Source of the DNA: Acidobacteriota bacterium
Lineage (GTDB): Bacteria > Acidobacteriota > Thermoanaerobaculia > Gp7-AA8
Length of the DNA: 64,000 nt
Direction of reading: 5' to 3'
Assembly (NCBI GenBank): GCA_019244185.1
Contig: JAFATB010000009.1
Location: forward strand, 1-64,000
In this document: one piece after another, positions 42,646-50,836 of the stretch
Layout: each line of letters starts with the position of its first letter
How positions within the stretch are numbered: position 1 is the stretch's first letter
The notes under the pieces: model-generated
The model's database searches: none
The model's input: the letters and a program-made list of their open reading frames with translations, nothing else
Told to the model about the DNA's origin: nothing
Translations under genes and position numbers: made by a program

Positions 42646-43136
42646 CCGGCCCCGAGTCGACGGGGAAGACGCAGCTCGCGCAGCGCCTGGCGCGCGACCT
42701 CGGCGTCGCGTGGGTTCCCGAATACGCGCGCGAGTACGCGGAAGCGCGCGGCAACGCGCTGACAGCCGCCGACGTCGACTGGATCGCGCGCGGCCAGATC
42801 GCGAACGAAGACCGCGCGCCGGACGCGCCGATCCGCGACACGGACCTCATCTCGACCGTCGTCTATGCGCGCCACTACTACGGCGCGTGTCCGGCGTGGA
42901 TTGAAGCGGAAGCGCGCGCGCGCCGTGCGGCTCTCTATCTGTTGCTCGACACCGACGTCGAATGGCAGCCGGACGCCGCGCGCGATGCCGGCGGCGACGA
43001 GCGCGAGGATCTCTTCGACGCCTTTCGCGCCGCGCTCGACGAATTCGACACGCGCTGGGAGATCGTGAGCGGCGACTGGGACGAACGCTACCGCGCCGCG
43101 CTACGCCACATCGGCCAGATCGACGGTGATCAGTAG
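42618..43136 (+). CDS. NadR-like P-loop kinase, predicted thiamin-trapping kinase
   Basis: A GTG at 42618, inside the end of pnuT (28-nt overlap), gives 172 aa. Walker A is GPESTGKT (11-18), followed by the NadR kinase-domain pattern VPEYAREYAE and a DTDLISTVVYARHYYG segment. NadR's C-terminal domain phosphorylates nicotinamide riboside; here no adenylyltransferase domain is attached. Placement in a TPP-regulated operon suggests it phosphorylates thiamin after PnuT entry. That substrate is inference; nicotinamide riboside is the alternative. Its 3' end overlaps the convergent cupin gene by 36 nt. Confidence 0.78.
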   Translation: MAQVARVVLTGPESTGKTQLAQRLARDLGVAWVPEYAREYAEARGNALTAADVDWIARGQIANEDRAPDAPIRDTDLISTVVYARHYYGACPAWIEAEARARRAALYLLLDTDVEWQPDAARDAGGDEREDLFDAFRAALDEFDTRWEIVSGDWDERYRAALRHIGQIDGDQ

Positions 43137-43580
43137 GAGGCAGCCGTCGGCGGACGCCACGACGTCGCCGTGATGCGAGCCGGCGTCCACCTGATGAAAG
43201 TCTCCCGCGGCCAGCGCGACGCCGCCGATGTGGCAGCTCCCGCGCACGACGTACGACTCTTCCGCGCCCTTGTGATCGTGCGCCGGCAGGATCGACTGCG
43301 GCGCCAGCTCGAGCAGACACGTCATCGTGTTGCGGCGCGCGTCCTTCGTCAGCTTCTTCGTGCGCACGCCCGGTGCGACGTCGACCCAGCGTCCTTCGTC
43401 CGCGCGCACCGTGCGGCTCTCGTCTGGCCCCGGCACGCGCTCGTCGAGCTGCGGCGTGCGCGCGATCTGTGCGAGCACCTGCGCCCGCACGTGCGGCGGC
43501 GGCACGACCGGCGCGATCGTCTCCTTCGCGAGCGCGTCGAGCACGGCGAGTTCTTCGGCAGACAGTACGTCGCTCAACAT
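43101..43580 (-). CDS. ChrR-like cupin-domain protein
   Basis: The 159-aa form starts at ATG 43580; the ORF track extends to 43631, but those 17 codons have low third-position GC and overlap the divergent promoter. A cupin barrel occupies roughly residues 65-155, with metal-type residues in HDHKGAEESYVVRG and a second motif at GDFHQVDAGSHHG. It resembles the cupin half of ChrR anti-sigma factors, but the zinc-binding anti-sigma domain is missing and no ECF sigma gene is nearby. The function is unknown. Confidence 0.75.
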   Translation of the reverse strand: MLSDVLSAEELAVLDALAKETIAPVVPPPHVRAQVLAQIARTPQLDERVPGPDESRTVRADEGRWVDVAPGVRTKKLTKDARRNTMTCLLELAPQSILPAHDHKGAEESYVVRGSCHIGGVALAAGDFHQVDAGSHHGDVVASADGCLLLITVDLADVA

Positions 43581-43639
43581 GTCCCCCGAGATTGTACGGG
43601 CAGAACGGCCGATCGGTTCATTCAGTACCATCTGACCCC

Positions 43640-44197
43640 ATGAACTGGCTGGTGAAGAACTTCCTGCGCGGCCTCGTCATCGTCGTTCCGATCGCGCTGA
43701 CGCTCTACCTGCTCTACCAGTCCTTCATCACCCTCGACGGTCTCCTGCATCTGCCCGCGCCCGGACTCGGCCTCCTCGTGCTCGTCGCCGCGACCATCGT
43801 CGTCGGTGCGTTCGCGTCGAACTTCGTCGGACGCCGCCTCGTGCGCGTGACGGACGCGCTCTTCACCACCGCGCCGATCGTGCGCATCGTCTACGCGGCG
43901 ATCAAGGACCTGCTCGAGGCGTTCGTCGGCAACAAGCGCCGCTTCGACAAGCCGGTGTCGATCGACCTGAGCGAAGGCGTCCGCGTCTTCGGCTTCATCA
44001 CGCAGGACGAGATGGGCGCGCTGGCGCGGCCGGGCGACGTCGCCGTGTACGTGCCGTTCTCCTACACGTGGGACGGGTGTCTGCTCGTCGTCGCACGCGA
44101 GCGCGTGCGGCCGCTCGATGCCGACAGCGCCAGCGTGATGGCGCTGGTGATCTCCGGCGGCGTGTCGCGCACCGCAGCGGGCGAGACAATTCGCTGA
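43640..44197 (+). CDS. DUF502-family membrane protein
   Basis: From ATG at 43640 the product is 185 aa. Two N-terminal hydrophobic helices (about 7-26 and 38-58) precede the family-typical TTAPIVRIVYAAIKDLLEAF and a soluble domain with VFGFIT and VAVYVPFSYTWDGCLLVV. DUF502 proteins are widespread inner-membrane proteins of unknown function. It is divergent from the cupin gene and precedes the ACIII operon by 135 nt. Confidence 0.85.
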   Translation: MNWLVKNFLRGLVIVVPIALTLYLLYQSFITLDGLLHLPAPGLGLLVLVAATIVVGAFASNFVGRRLVRVTDALFTTAPIVRIVYAAIKDLLEAFVGNKRRFDKPVSIDLSEGVRVFGFITQDEMGALARPGDVAVYVPFSYTWDGCLLVVARERVRPLDADSASVMALVISGGVSRTAAGETIR

Positions 44198-44208
44198 AGC
44201 GAACGGCC

Positions 44209-44236
44209 TTGCGTCACCACTGAAATTGAATATGAT
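44209..44236 (+). promoter_or_regulatory. Candidate promoter of the ACIII-caa3 operon
   Basis: TTGCGT (44209-44214), a 16-nt spacer and TATGAT (44231-44236) form a fair sigma-70 promoter in an AT-richer island upstream of actA. About 96 nt of leader would follow. The spacer is one short of optimum. Confidence 0.5.
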
Positions 44237-44332
44237 GCGCCTCGCCCGCGCGTCTCGCGCGCTCAGCCACGCGGCAGCGTCCCTGCCCTCTCACGGATTG
44301 AAATCTTCATCGACCGGACGGTAGCACCTTAG

Positions 44333-44980
44333 ATGGCGCAGATCTTCCACCGCAGTGCCAATACGCTCTCGCGCGTCACGATCTTCGGCGCGATCTTCGT
44401 GGCCGGTTTCGTGCTCTGGACCATCGGCGGCATCGTCCGTTCGCCGTACTTCACGAACCAGGGCATTCATCGCGAGCAGGTCGTTCCCTTCAGCCATCAG
44501 CACCACGTCGCGGGACTCGGCATCGACTGCCGTTACTGCCACACGTCGGTCGAAGTCTCGAACTTCGCCGGCATCCCGCCGACCTCCACGTGCATGAACT
44601 GCCATGCGCAGATCTGGACCAACGCGGAGATGCTCGAGCCGGTGCGCGCGTCGTACCGCACCGGGCAGCCGCTGCACTGGGTCCGCGTGCATCGCCTGCC
44701 CGACTTCGTCCACTTCAATCACAGCATCCACGTCGCTAAAGGCGTCGGCTGCGCGACCTGCCACGGCCGCGTCGACCGCATGAATCTGATGTATCAGGCC
44801 TCGCCGCTCACGATGGAGTGGTGCCTCGACTGCCACCGCGCGCCGGAGAAGTACCTCCGGCCGAAAGAGGAAGTCTTCAACATGGCTTACGTCGCGAAGG
44901 ATCAGGCGACGCTCGGCCCGCAACTGGTGAAAAAGTACGCCGTCCGGAGTCTCACGCACTGCTCGACCTGTCACTACTGA
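44333..44980 (+). CDS. actA: ACIII pentaheme cytochrome c subunit ActA
   Basis: The 215-aa protein has one N-terminal membrane helix (about 15-37) and five CxxCH sites: CRYCH, CMNCH, CATCH, CLDCH and CSTCH. This is the ActA layout of alternative complex III, a quinol:cytochrome c (or oxidase) oxidoreductase unrelated to bc1. Further histidines serve as distal ligands. It starts the act operon and needs the Ccm system encoded upstream. Confidence 0.93.
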   Translation: MAQIFHRSANTLSRVTIFGAIFVAGFVLWTIGGIVRSPYFTNQGIHREQVVPFSHQHHVAGLGIDCRYCHTSVEVSNFAGIPPTSTCMNCHAQIWTNAEMLEPVRASYRTGQPLHWVRVHRLPDFVHFNHSIHVAKGVGCATCHGRVDRMNLMYQASPLTMEWCLDCHRAPEKYLRPKEEVFNMAYVAKDQATLGPQLVKKYAVRSLTHCSTCHY

Positions 44981-45008
44981 GCCGGACGACGGCGGCAGAA
45001 CCCGAATC

Positions 45009-48000
45009 ATGAGCGATCAAAAAACCTTGAATTTCACCGAGTTCCGCGCGCGCGTGGGCGACCTGCGCGGCAAGGAATTCTGGCGCAGCCTCGAGGAGCT
45101 GTCGCGCAGCGACGTCTTCGACGAGTTCTTCGAACAGGAGTTCCCCCAGCAGGCGCTTCCGCTGAAGAAAGGCGTCGACCGCCGCGACTTCATGAAGCTC
45201 ATGGGCGCGTCGGTGGCCATGGCCGGACTTGCGGCCTGCCGTCAGCCGGCGGAAGCCATCATTCCGTACGTCCGCCAGCCCGAGAGCATCATCCCCGGAC
45301 GCCCGCTCTACTTCGCCAGCGCCATGACCCTCGGCGGCGTCGCCACCGGCGTGCTCGTCGAGAGCCACATGAACCGCCCCACCAAGATCGAGGGCAATCC
45401 CGAGCATCCGTCCTCGCTCGGCGCGAGCAACTCGTTCATGCAGGCCTCGATCCTCGGCCTCTACGATCCCGACCGCTCGCAGGTCGTCCGCCGCCTCGGC
45501 GACACCGCGACCTGGTCCGACTTCATCGGCGCGATCCAGCCGGTGCTCAACGCCGCGAAGACGAACGGCGCGGGGCTCCGCCTCCTCACGCAGACCATCA
45601 CCTCGCCGTCGCTCGGCGCGCAGATCCAGCAGCTCCTCGCCATGTTCCCCGGCATGAAGTGGCACCAGTGGGAAGCGGTGAGCTACGACGGCGCGCGCGA
45701 AGGCGGACGGATGGCCTTCGGCAGCTACGTCAACACGGTCTACGACTTCACGAAAGCGAACGTCGTCGTCTCCCTCGGCTCGAACTTCCTCGACGAAGGT
45801 CCCGCGCACCTCCGCTACGCGCGCGACTTCATGGGCCGCCGCCGCGTCCGCGCGGGCGAGGCCAACCGCATGAACCGCCTCTACGCGATCGAGGCCGGCA
45901 TGACCTCGACCGGCTCCGTCGCCGAGCATCGCCTCGTCGTCAAGCCGTCGCAGATCGGCGAGATGGCGAACGCGCTGCTCAATGGCCAGGGCTCGAATCC
46001 CTTCCTCGCCGCGCTGCTCAAGGATCTCGAAGCCAACCGCGGCGCGAGCGCCTTCATCGCCGGCGACGAACAGCCCGCCGCCGTGCACGCGATCGCGCAC
46101 GCGCTCAACGCGCGCTACGGCAACATCGGCACGACCGTCACCATCACCGACTCGCTCGAAGTCGCCCCCACGAATCAGCTCGCGTCGCTGCAGGAGCTCG
46201 TGCGCGACATGAACGCCGGCGCCGTCAACGCGCTGGTGATCCTGGGCGGCAACCCCGTCTTCGACGCGCCGGTCGATCTGCAGTTCGTGAAGGCGCTCGA
46301 CAAGGTGCCGTTCCGCGTCCATCACTCGCTGCACTACGACGAGACCTCGCTGCACTGCCACTGGCACATCCCCGACACGCACTACCTCGAGACATGGGGC
46401 GATGCGCGCGGCCACGACGGTACGGTCTCAATCATCCAGCCGCTCATCGCGCCGCTCTACAACGGCCGCGCGACGTCCGAAGTCCTCGGCGCGCTCATCG
46501 GCGGTCTCGATCAGACGCCGTACGAGGCGGTACGCGCGTACTGGTTCGCGCACGGCGCAACCGAAGAGTCGTGGCGCCGCTGGGTCCACGACGGCGTGAT
46601 TCCCAACAGCGCGCTCCCCGCGCGTGCGGGCGCCGTCCCGAACGCGCCGTCGCCAGCGCCCGCGATCGCGTCGAGCGGCATCGAGATCGAGCTGCGCCAC
46701 GATCCGACGCTCTACGACGGCCGCTTCGCGAACAACGCCTGGCTGCAGGAGCTGCCGAAGCCGCAGACCAAGATCACGTGGGACAACGTGATGATCGTCG
46801 GACCGAAGACGTCCGAGAAGATCGGCTATGACGCCGACGATCGCGACGGCAACGTCAACGAGCGCCGCACGCGCTTCGCCGACGTCCAGTACCGCGGCGT
46901 GAAGATGCGCCTGCCGGTGTGGGTCGTACCGGGACACTGCGAAGACGTCGCGACGATCTACTTCGGCCCCGGCCGCGAGCGCGGCGGCAAAGTCGCGGAA
47001 GGCACCGGCTTCAACACGTATCCGCTGCGCTTCTCCGACGCGCTGCACGGCGGCCCCGGCGCGCAGATCGCCATGTCGGCCGCTTCGGAGATCTATCCGA
47101 TCGCGTGCACGCAGGAACATCAGTCGATCGATCCGAAAGTCGTCGGCGAGCGCGGCATCATCCGCGCCGGAACGCTCGCGGCGTATCTGAAGAACCCGCG
47201 CTTCGCGCAGGCCGAGGAGCATGGGAGCGACGTCGCCGGCGAAGGCAACGAGTCGTTCTACAAGCCGTACGACTACAGCGACAAACACGCCTGGGCGATG
47301 GTCATCGACCCGAGCGTTTGCACCGGCTGCAACGGCTGCGTCGCCGCGTGTCAGGCGGAGAACAACATCTCCGTCGTCGGCAAAGAGCAGGTCGTGCACG
47401 AGCGCGAGATGCACTGGCTGCGCATCGACCGCTACTACCGCGGCGACGTCGAGAATCCCGACGTCTTCCATCAGCCGGTGCCGTGCATGCAGTGCGAGCT
47501 CGCGCCGTGCGAGCCGGTGTGCCCGGTCGAGGCGACCTCGCACAGCGAAGACGGCCTCAATGACATGACGTACAACCGCTGCGTCGGCACGCGGTACTGC
47601 TCGAACAACTGCCCGTACAAAGTGCGGCGCTTCAACTTCTTCCATTACGCCGACTACGACACGCCGTCGTTCAAGCCGATGCGCAATCCCGACGTCACCA
47701 TCCGCACGCGCGGCGTCATGGAGAAGTGCACGTACTGCGTGCAGCGCATCAACGCCGCGAAGATCGACGCCGAGCGCGAAGGCCGCCGCGTGCGCGACGG
47801 CGAAGTCGTCACCGCCTGCCAGCAGGCGTGCCCGACCCAGGCCATCGTCTTCGGCGACATGAACGACAAGACCAGTGCCGTCGCGCGCCTCAAAGCCCAG
47901 CCGCAGAACTACGCGATGCTCGAAGAACTGCAGACGCGCCCGAGAACGACGTATCTCGCGACGATCCGCAACCCGAACCCGGAGCTGAAGCCGGAAAGCG

Positions 48001-48023
48001 CGGACACGGGGCGGGAGGGATAG
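45009..48023 (+). CDS. actB: ACIII subunit ActB, molybdopterin-oxidoreductase-like/Fe-S fusion
   Basis: The 1004-aa protein begins with a cytosolic-looking ~57-residue segment, then DRRDFMKLMGASVAMAGLAAC, a Tat-like twin arginine with lipobox. A large molybdopterin-oxidoreductase-type domain (about 80-735) follows. The C-terminal third holds four cysteine clusters: CTGCNGCVAAC, CMQCELAPCEPVCP, CVGTRYCSNNCP and CTYC...ACQQACP, fitting three [4Fe-4S] and one [3Fe-4S] centres. ActB homologues keep the fold but carry no Mo cofactor; I infer the same here. It relays electrons with ActC. Confidence 0.93.
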   Translation: MSDQKTLNFTEFRARVGDLRGKEFWRSLEELSRSDVFDEFFEQEFPQQALPLKKGVDRRDFMKLMGASVAMAGLAACRQPAEAIIPYVRQPESIIPGRPLYFASAMTLGGVATGVLVESHMNRPTKIEGNPEHPSSLGASNSFMQASILGLYDPDRSQVVRRLGDTATWSDFIGAIQPVLNAAKTNGAGLRLLTQTITSPSLGAQIQQLLAMFPGMKWHQWEAVSYDGAREGGRMAFGSYVNTVYDFTKANVVVSLGSNFLDEGPAHLRYARDFMGRRRVRAGEANRMNRLYAIEAGMTSTGSVAEHRLVVKPSQIGEMANALLNGQGSNPFLAALLKDLEANRGASAFIAGDEQPAAVHAIAHALNARYGNIGTTVTITDSLEVAPTNQLASLQELVRDMNAGAVNALVILGGNPVFDAPVDLQFVKALDKVPFRVHHSLHYDETSLHCHWHIPDTHYLETWGDARGHDGTVSIIQPLIAPLYNGRATSEVLGALIGGLDQTPYEAVRAYWFAHGATEESWRRWVHDGVIPNSALPARAGAVPNAPSPAPAIASSGIEIELRHDPTLYDGRFANNAWLQELPKPQTKITWDNVMIVGPKTSEKIGYDADDRDGNVNERRTRFADVQYRGVKMRLPVWVVPGHCEDVATIYFGPGRERGGKVAEGTGFNTYPLRFSDALHGGPGAQIAMSAASEIYPIACTQEHQSIDPKVVGERGIIRAGTLAAYLKNPRFAQAEEHGSDVAGEGNESFYKPYDYSDKHAWAMVIDPSVCTGCNGCVAACQAENNISVVGKEQVVHEREMHWLRIDRYYRGDVENPDVFHQPVPCMQCELAPCEPVCPVEATSHSEDGLNDMTYNRCVGTRYCSNNCPYKVRRFNFFHYADYDTPSFKPMRNPDVTIRTRGVMEKCTYCVQRINAAKIDAEREGRRVRDGEVVTACQQACPTQAIVFGDMNDKTSAVARLKAQPQNYAMLEELQTRPRTTYLATIRNPNPELKPESADTGREG

Positions 48024-48025
48024 AG

Positions 48026-48151
48026 ATGAAAAGCGAATTGAGAACGCGGAACGCAGAACGAAGAATGCAGAAAAAGGACGCGTGTCCTGCGCGGTCCTCT
48101 TTCTACGTTCTGCGTTCTGCGTTCTGCGTTCTTCATTCGCTTTTGGACTAA
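48026..48151 (+). other. Small ORF formed by the repeat element, possible leader peptide
   Basis: An ATG with a strong GGGAGGG ribosome-binding site 3 nt past actB opens a 41-codon frame ending 3 nt before actC. It is a charged N-terminal part read from the left repeat arm (RNAERRMQKK), then a hydrophobic part from the right arm (FYVLRSAFCVLHSLL). It may keep ribosomes running from actB to actC, whose own ribosome-binding site is weak. It is probably not a conserved protein. Confidence 0.4.
48029..48144. repeat. Heptanucleotide-repeat palindrome, copy 1 (actB-actC gap)
   Basis: Tandem GAACGCA-like heptamers on the left (GAACGCG, GAACGCA, GAACGAA, GAATGCA) and TGCGTTC heptamers on the right form a long inverted repeat bounded by AAAAGCGAAT and ATTCGCTTTT, with a GC-rich centre. 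It is AT-richer than its surroundings. A related copy lies at 50163-50264. Confidence 0.85.
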
Positions 48152-48154
48152 TCC

Positions 48155-49588
48155 ATGGCCACAAAAGACGAAAAGCCACCACTCCACGAACTGCGTCCCG
48201 TCACGCAGGAAGTGCGCATTCCCGAGCGCTTCATCCCGACGCCGACGATCGAGCCGGGGCACAACTTCGCCACGATCACCGATCACATCTCCACGATCGT
48301 CCTGCGCCGCAAGACGCCGTTCGGCTGGCTGATCGGCTTCCTCATCGCCCTCGGCGGCGTCGGCCTGCTCATGGCCACGCTGGCGCTGCTCGTCGGCAAG
48401 GGCGTCGGCATCTGGGGCATCAACCATCCGGTCGGATGGGGCATGGACATCATCAACTTCGTCTGGTGGATCGGCATCGGCCACGCCGGCACGCTGATCT
48501 CCGCGATCCTGCTCCTTCTCCGCCAGGAGTGGCGCACCTCGATCAACCGCTTCGCCGAAGCGATGACGCTGTTCGCCGTCGCCTCGGCCGGCCTGTATCC
48601 CGCGTTCCACACCGGCCGTCCGTGGTATGACTTCTGGCTCTTCCCGTACCCGAACACGATGACGCTGTGGCCGCAGTTCCGCAGCCCGCTGATGTGGGAC
48701 GTCTTCGCGGTCTCGACGTACGCCACCGTCTCGGCGCTCTTCTGGTACGTCGGCCTGATTCCCGATCTCGCGACGCTGCGCGATCGCGCCACGAACCTCT
48801 GGGTCAAGCGTGCGTACGGCGCATTCGCGCTCGGCTGGCGCGGCTCGGCGAAGCACTGGCATCGCTACGAGCACGCGTACCTGCTGCTCGCGGGTCTGTC
48901 GACGCCGCTCGTGCTCTCGGTCCACACCATCGTCTCGTTCGACTTCGCGGTCGCGCAGCTGCCCGGCTGGCACGCGACGTTTTTCCCGCCGTACTTTGTC
49001 GCCGGCGCCGTCTTCGCGGGCTTCGCGATGGTGCTGACGCTGGCCATCCCCGCGCGGAAGTTCTTCCGCCTCGAGGACTTCATCACCATGAAGCACCTCG
49101 AGAACATGGGCAAGGTCATGCTCGCGACGGGACTCATCGTCGCGTACGCGTACGCGATGGAGTGGTATTACGGCCTGTACAGCGGCAACGTCTTCGAGAC
49201 GTTCATGCTGAAGAACCGCGCCACGGGTCCGTACTGGAAGATGTACGTCGCGCTGTGGGTGTGCAATGGTCTCGCGCCGCAGATGATGTGGCTCAAGCGC
49301 TGCCGCACGTCGACGTTCTGGCTGTTCGTCACGGCGATGTTCGTCAACGTCGGCATGTGGCTCGAGCGCTTCGTCATCATCCCCGCGTCGCTGCACCGCG
49401 ACTTCCTCGTGTCGTCGTGGGGCATGTATCACGGCTCGAAATACGACTGGAGCTTCTTCATCGGCTCGATCGGTCTCTTCTTCGCGCTGCTGTTCCTGTT
49501 CGTCCGCTTCCTGCCGATGATCTCCATCTTCGAGATGCGCACGCTGGTCCCCGAGGCGCAGGTGCATGCGGAAGGGGAGGAGCACTAA
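48155..49588 (+). CDS. actC: ACIII integral membrane subunit ActC (NrfD-like)
   Basis: The 477-aa protein has about ten hydrophobic helices in the NrfD/PsrC fold, with the quinol-site-like region GINHPVGWGMDIINFVWWIGIGHAGT and the HTGRPWY and HTIVSFDFA helices. ActC binds quinol next to ActB. It follows actB after an inserted repeat element that leaves only a weak upstream ribosome-binding site. Confidence 0.94.
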   Translation: MATKDEKPPLHELRPVTQEVRIPERFIPTPTIEPGHNFATITDHISTIVLRRKTPFGWLIGFLIALGGVGLLMATLALLVGKGVGIWGINHPVGWGMDIINFVWWIGIGHAGTLISAILLLLRQEWRTSINRFAEAMTLFAVASAGLYPAFHTGRPWYDFWLFPYPNTMTLWPQFRSPLMWDVFAVSTYATVSALFWYVGLIPDLATLRDRATNLWVKRAYGAFALGWRGSAKHWHRYEHAYLLLAGLSTPLVLSVHTIVSFDFAVAQLPGWHATFFPPYFVAGAVFAGFAMVLTLAIPARKFFRLEDFITMKHLENMGKVMLATGLIVAYAYAMEWYYGLYSGNVFETFMLKNRATGPYWKMYVALWVCNGLAPQMMWLKRCRTSTFWLFVTAMFVNVGMWLERFVIIPASLHRDFLVSSWGMYHGSKYDWSFFIGSIGLFFALLFLFVRFLPMISIFEMRTLVPEAQVHAEGEEH

Positions 49589-49593
49589 ACCTC

Positions 49594-50142
49594 ATGGCCA
49601 TCGGAAAAATCAGAGAAGGGTTGTACGGCGTGATCGCCGAATTTCACGACCCGCAGGCGCTGCTCGACGCGACGAACGCGGTGCGCGAGCACGGCTACAC
49701 GTCCATCGACGCGTTCTCGCCGTTCCCGATCCACGGTCTGGCCGAGGCGGTCGGCTTCCACAAGTCGCGCCTCTCCGCGATCGTTCTCGGCATGGGCATC
49801 CTCGGCGGTCTGGGCGGCTTCTTCATGTGCTGGTACGCGAACGTCGTCAGCTATCCGCTCAACATCGGCGGCAAGCCGTACAACTCGTGGCCGGCGTGGA
49901 TCCCGATCACGTTCGAATGCACGATTCTCCTCGCCGCGTTCGGCGCCGTGCTGGGCATGCTCGCCCTCAACGGGCTGCCGATGCCGTATCACCCCGTTTT
50001 CAACGTGCGCCGCTTCGACTCCGCGTCGCGCGACAAGTTCTTCCTCGTCATCCAGGCGCGCGACCCGCGGTTCAACCTCGACGAAGCGCGCGCCCTCCTC
50101 AAAACGCTCGGACCACGGGAGGTCACCGATGTTCCGTGGTGA
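49594..50142 (+). CDS. actD: ACIII subunit ActD (DUF3341)
   Basis: The true start is ATG 49594, giving 182 aa. Residues 10-50 form a soluble domain (GVIAEFHDPQALLDATNAVREHGY), followed by two membrane helices and PYHPVFNVRRFDSASRDKFF, which is characteristic of DUF3341. ActD is a structural membrane subunit of ACIII. Its last 14 nt overlap the actE start. Confidence 0.92.
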   Translation: MAIGKIREGLYGVIAEFHDPQALLDATNAVREHGYTSIDAFSPFPIHGLAEAVGFHKSRLSAIVLGMGILGGLGGFFMCWYANVVSYPLNIGGKPYNSWPAWIPITFECTILLAAFGAVLGMLALNGLPMPYHPVFNVRRFDSASRDKFFLVIQARDPRFNLDEARALLKTLGPREVTDVPW

Positions 50143-50836
50143 TGATCGCGCGCTGCGCGCGCGGAATGAAGAACGCAGAACGCAGAACGCAGAATGCAGA
50201 AAGCGTTCTCCGCGTCGTCATTCTTCATTCTTCATTCTGCGTTCTGCGTTCTTCATTCTGCTTTTCGTCATGGCCGGTTGCCGGCAGAAGATGTCCAACC
50301 AGCCCAAGTACGACCCGCTCGAGGCGTCGGACTTTTTCGCGGACGGCATGTCCGCGCGGCCGCGCGTGCCGGGCACGATCGCGCGGGGCGAGCTGTCGAA
50401 CGATCCGTTTCTCGATACCGGCAAGATCAACGGCGTCGAGGCGGACGGCTTCCCGTTCCCGGTGACGCGCGCCGTCGTCGATCGCGGCGAACAGCGCTTC
50501 AACATCTACTGCTCCGAATGCCACGGCCGCGTCGGCGACGGCAACGGCATGATTCCGTCGCGCGGCTATCGCCATCCGCCGTCGTTCCACACGGCGTCGC
50601 TGCGCGCGGCGAACACGGGACATTTCTTCGACGTGATGACCAGTGGATTCGGCGCGATGCCGCCGTACGGCACCATGATTCCGACGCGCGACCGCTGGGC
50701 GATCGTCGCCTACATCCGCGCGCTGCAGCTCAGCCAGAACGCGACCGTGGCGGACGTGCCGCCCGCGCAGCGCGCGAACCTCGACGCTCCGGCGGAAGAC
50801 GCGGCCGCGAGCCCGGCGGCGGAGGCGACGCACTGA
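50129..50836 (+). CDS. actE: ACIII monoheme cytochrome c lipoprotein ActE
   Basis: The start at 50129 has a strong GGGAGG site 6 nt upstream, inside the end of actD, giving 235 aa. The N-terminus is odd: a ~33-residue charged stretch, then FFILRSAFFILLFVMAGC, a lipoprotein signal. Both parts are read from a heptanucleotide-repeat palindrome. Mature ActE begins at C52 and carries one heme site, CSECH, with MPPYGTMIP supplying a likely methionine ligand. ActE is a mobile-type heme domain passing electrons onward. It overlaps actF at the stop (TGATG). Confidence 0.92.
   Translation: MFRGDDRALRARNEERRTQNAECRKRSPRRHSSFFILRSAFFILLFVMAGCRQKMSNQPKYDPLEASDFFADGMSARPRVPGTIARGELSNDPFLDTGKINGVEADGFPFPVTRAVVDRGEQRFNIYCSECHGRVGDGNGMIPSRGYRHPPSFHTASLRAANTGHFFDVMTSGFGAMPPYGTMIPTRDRWAIVAYIRALQLSQNATVADVPPAQRANLDAPAEDAAASPAAEATH
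50163..50264. repeat. Heptanucleotide-repeat palindrome, copy 2 (inside actE)
   Basis: The left arm is GAAGAACGCAGAACGCAGAA in tandem heptamers, and the right arm is the TTCATTC/TGCGTTC complement. It shares unit sequence and flanks with copy 1. Here the whole element is inside the actE reading frame and encodes its signal sequence. Confidence 0.85.

Noticed and set aside
42085-43136. PnuC plus NadR-like kinase read as a nicotinamide riboside system
   Set aside because: Kept only as an alternative, because the TPP riboswitch directly upstream argues for thiamin.
43581-43631. N-terminal extension of the cupin ORF
   Set aside because: Third-position GC drops sharply in these 17 codons and they overlap the divergent upstream region; ATG 43580 is preferred.
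46428-48182. 584-aa minus-strand ORF across actB
   Set aside because: Shadow of the Fe-S protein; its apparent N-terminus is just the repeat element read on the other strand.
48029-50264. Heptamer arrays considered as a CRISPR array
   Set aside because: Units are only 7 nt, arranged as an inverted repeat without spacers, and no cas genes are present.
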